NCBI GenBank assembly: GCA_029933275.1
Contig: JAOZOM010000017.1
Coordinates: 8,553 to 16,102 of the forward strand
DNA from: Anaerolineales bacterium
GTDB lineage: Bacteria > Chloroflexota > Anaerolineae > Anaerolineales > Villigracilaceae
DNA: 7,550 bases
Direction of reading: 5' to 3'
Shown: positions 6,703 to 7,550 of the stretch, piece after piece
How the letters are laid out: each line of letters starts with the position of its first letter
Position numbering within the stretch: position 1 is the stretch's first letter
Program-made: the position numbers and the translations under genes
The notes under the pieces: generated by a model
Told to the model about the DNA's origin: nothing
What the model saw: only the letters and a program-made list of their open reading frames with translations
Database searches by the model: none

Positions 6703-7550
6703 ATGTCGAAAACAAAAAAAAGCATCTTCATCGTTTGGAAGGAATATCAAAGGCGTGTGGATGTGATTGCTCCATACCTAGAGACAGAACATTTTTATTT
6801 CTATTACCCATGGGAAATGAAGTCGAAGATTTTTAAGGCAATTTCTTATATCCCAAAGACAATCAGCACTCTGAACTGTCTTTTTAAAAATAAGCCTGCT
6901 CTCGTATTCGTCCAATTTCCGCCGACCCCTGCACTTTATGCGGTTGCTTTCTATTCATGGTTGACAGGTGTTCGATATGTATCCGATTGCCATATTGGGG
7001 TAACGAACGAAATGTGGATGAATTGGCTCTTCGCAAAAAAAATACTTGCCAAAGGAGAGATGATTGTCCATAACGCGCATCTTGTTCAGCAAGTGGAAGA
7101 AAGCGTAAAGATAAAGCCCTTTGTTGTCAGAGATGGAATTGCAAAAAAAGAAGAGGTCGAAATCAGAGAAAGTAGCTTGCTTGACGAGATTGGCTTATCT
7201 CCGAAAAAATATGTGCTTTTTCCCAGCAGTTTTGATAAAGATGAGCCTTTAGAAGAGGTCTTCGGTGCCGCAAGGTTATTGCCGGAAATCAAATTTGTAA
7301 TGACTTGGCATGTGGAGAAACTTAGCAAAGAGATGAAGAGGAGCCTTCCGCCAAATATCGTTCTGACCGGCTTCTTAGAGATTGGCGATTTTAACTATCT
7401 TTTTGCCAACGCAGGTGTAGCTTTGGTCTTGACAAAAAATGAAGGCGTGCAATTAAGCGGGATGCAAGAAGCGATGGCTTTTGAGTCCCCTGCTGTCGTT
7501 AGCGATTTAAAGACGACTAGATTTCTGTATAAGGAATTTCCTGTTTATGT
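6703..7550 (+). CDS. GT-B glycosyltransferase, 5' part (3' end outside window)
   Basis: The frame is open from ATG 6703 to the window edge: 282 full codons with no stop. Start MSKTKKSIFIVWKEYQRR. The N-terminal half has LVFVQFPPTPALYAVAFYSW at about 67-86 and VRYVSDCHIG at 90-99. This VQxPP then DxHxG order is like the acceptor half of GT4 and GT33 (ALG1-type) enzymes. The donor half has KYVLFPSSFDKDEPLEEV at 169-186, KFVMTWHV at 197-204, IVLTGFLEIGDFNYLFANAG at 219-238 and LTKNEGVQLSGMQEAMAFES at 243-262, then PAVVSD at 263-268. Glu247 and Glu256 look like the paired acidic residues of GT-B enzymes, with eight residues between them instead of the usual seven. About 80-100 residues are probably missing. 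Arg codons are mostly AGA/AGG (six of eight), unlike the GT2 gene upstream (seven of 26), and A-tracts are frequent. It is a likely sugar transferase of the same pathway; donor and linkage are unknown. Confidence 0.8.
   Translation, partial: MSKTKKSIFIVWKEYQRRVDVIAPYLETEHFYFYYPWEMKSKIFKAISYIPKTISTLNCLFKNKPALVFVQFPPTPALYAVAFYSWLTGVRYVSDCHIGVTNEMWMNWLFAKKILAKGEMIVHNAHLVQQVEESVKIKPFVVRDGIAKKEEVEIRESSLLDEIGLSPKKYVLFPSSFDKDEPLEEVFGAARLLPEIKFVMTWHVEKLSKEMKRSLPPNIVLTGFLEIGDFNYLFANAGVALVLTKNEGVQLSGMQEAMAFESPAVVSDLKTTRFLYKEFPVY

Noticed and set aside
7086..7328. Minus-strand open frame of 80 codons, Ser- and Leu-rich
   Set aside because: It is opposite the conserved donor domain of the last glycosyltransferase, and the composition is what a reversed Lys/Glu-rich coding strand gives.
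1..7550. RNA genes, CRISPR arrays, insertion sequences, attachment sites
   Set aside because: No regularly spaced repeats, no transposase-like reading frames with terminal inverted repeats and no tRNA-like cloverleaf were seen. Almost every base is covered by recognised coding sequence.

Overview
The window is a stretch of a bacterial surface-polysaccharide (exopolysaccharide, capsule or O-antigen type) biosynthesis locus. Every gene I can support reads on the + strand, with tight or overlapping junctions. Base composition is moderate (roughly mid-40s % GC by eye) and Shine-Dalgarno sequences are clear, so this is a bacterium of moderate GC. The gene content, a flippase plus a heparinase II/III-type protein plus several mixed glycosyltransferases, is common in environmental bacteria including Chloroflexota (Anaerolineae). 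That taxonomic guess is weak and rests only on general resemblance.

Layout: (i) 1-822, the 3' part of a Wzx-like oligosaccharide flippase that begins outside the window. (ii) A 55-nt gap with a plausible sigma70-type promoter and a weak AT-rich inverted repeat. (iii) 878-2962, a heparinase II/III-family protein. (iv) 2959-4326, a GT-B (GT4-like) glycosyltransferase whose start region overlaps the previous stop. (v) 4328-5545, a second and different GT4 glycosyltransferase. (vi) 5542-5688, a 48-codon small ORF joined to both neighbours by ATGA stop/start overlaps and preceded by a good Shine-Dalgarno. (vii) 5685-6677, a GT2 (GT-A fold) glycosyltransferase with a C-terminal membrane anchor. (viii) 6703 to the end of the window, the 5' part of a further GT-B glycosyltransferase, open at its 3' end.

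Working model (inference): the glycosyltransferases add sugars one after another to a lipid-linked repeat unit at the inner face of the membrane, and the flippase moves it across. The heparinase-like protein trims or modifies uronate-containing glycan, or has a divergent role. No initiating phosphoglycosyltransferase, Wzy polymerase or chain-length regulator is visible, so the locus must continue on one or both sides.

The least expected element is the small ORF at 5542-5688. It has an unrecognised, strongly basic product and sits exactly in the operon's translational chain. The next most notable point is the last glycosyltransferase, whose arginine codon choice and A-tracts differ from its neighbours. 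I see no RNA genes, CRISPR arrays, insertion sequences or convincing intrinsic terminators.
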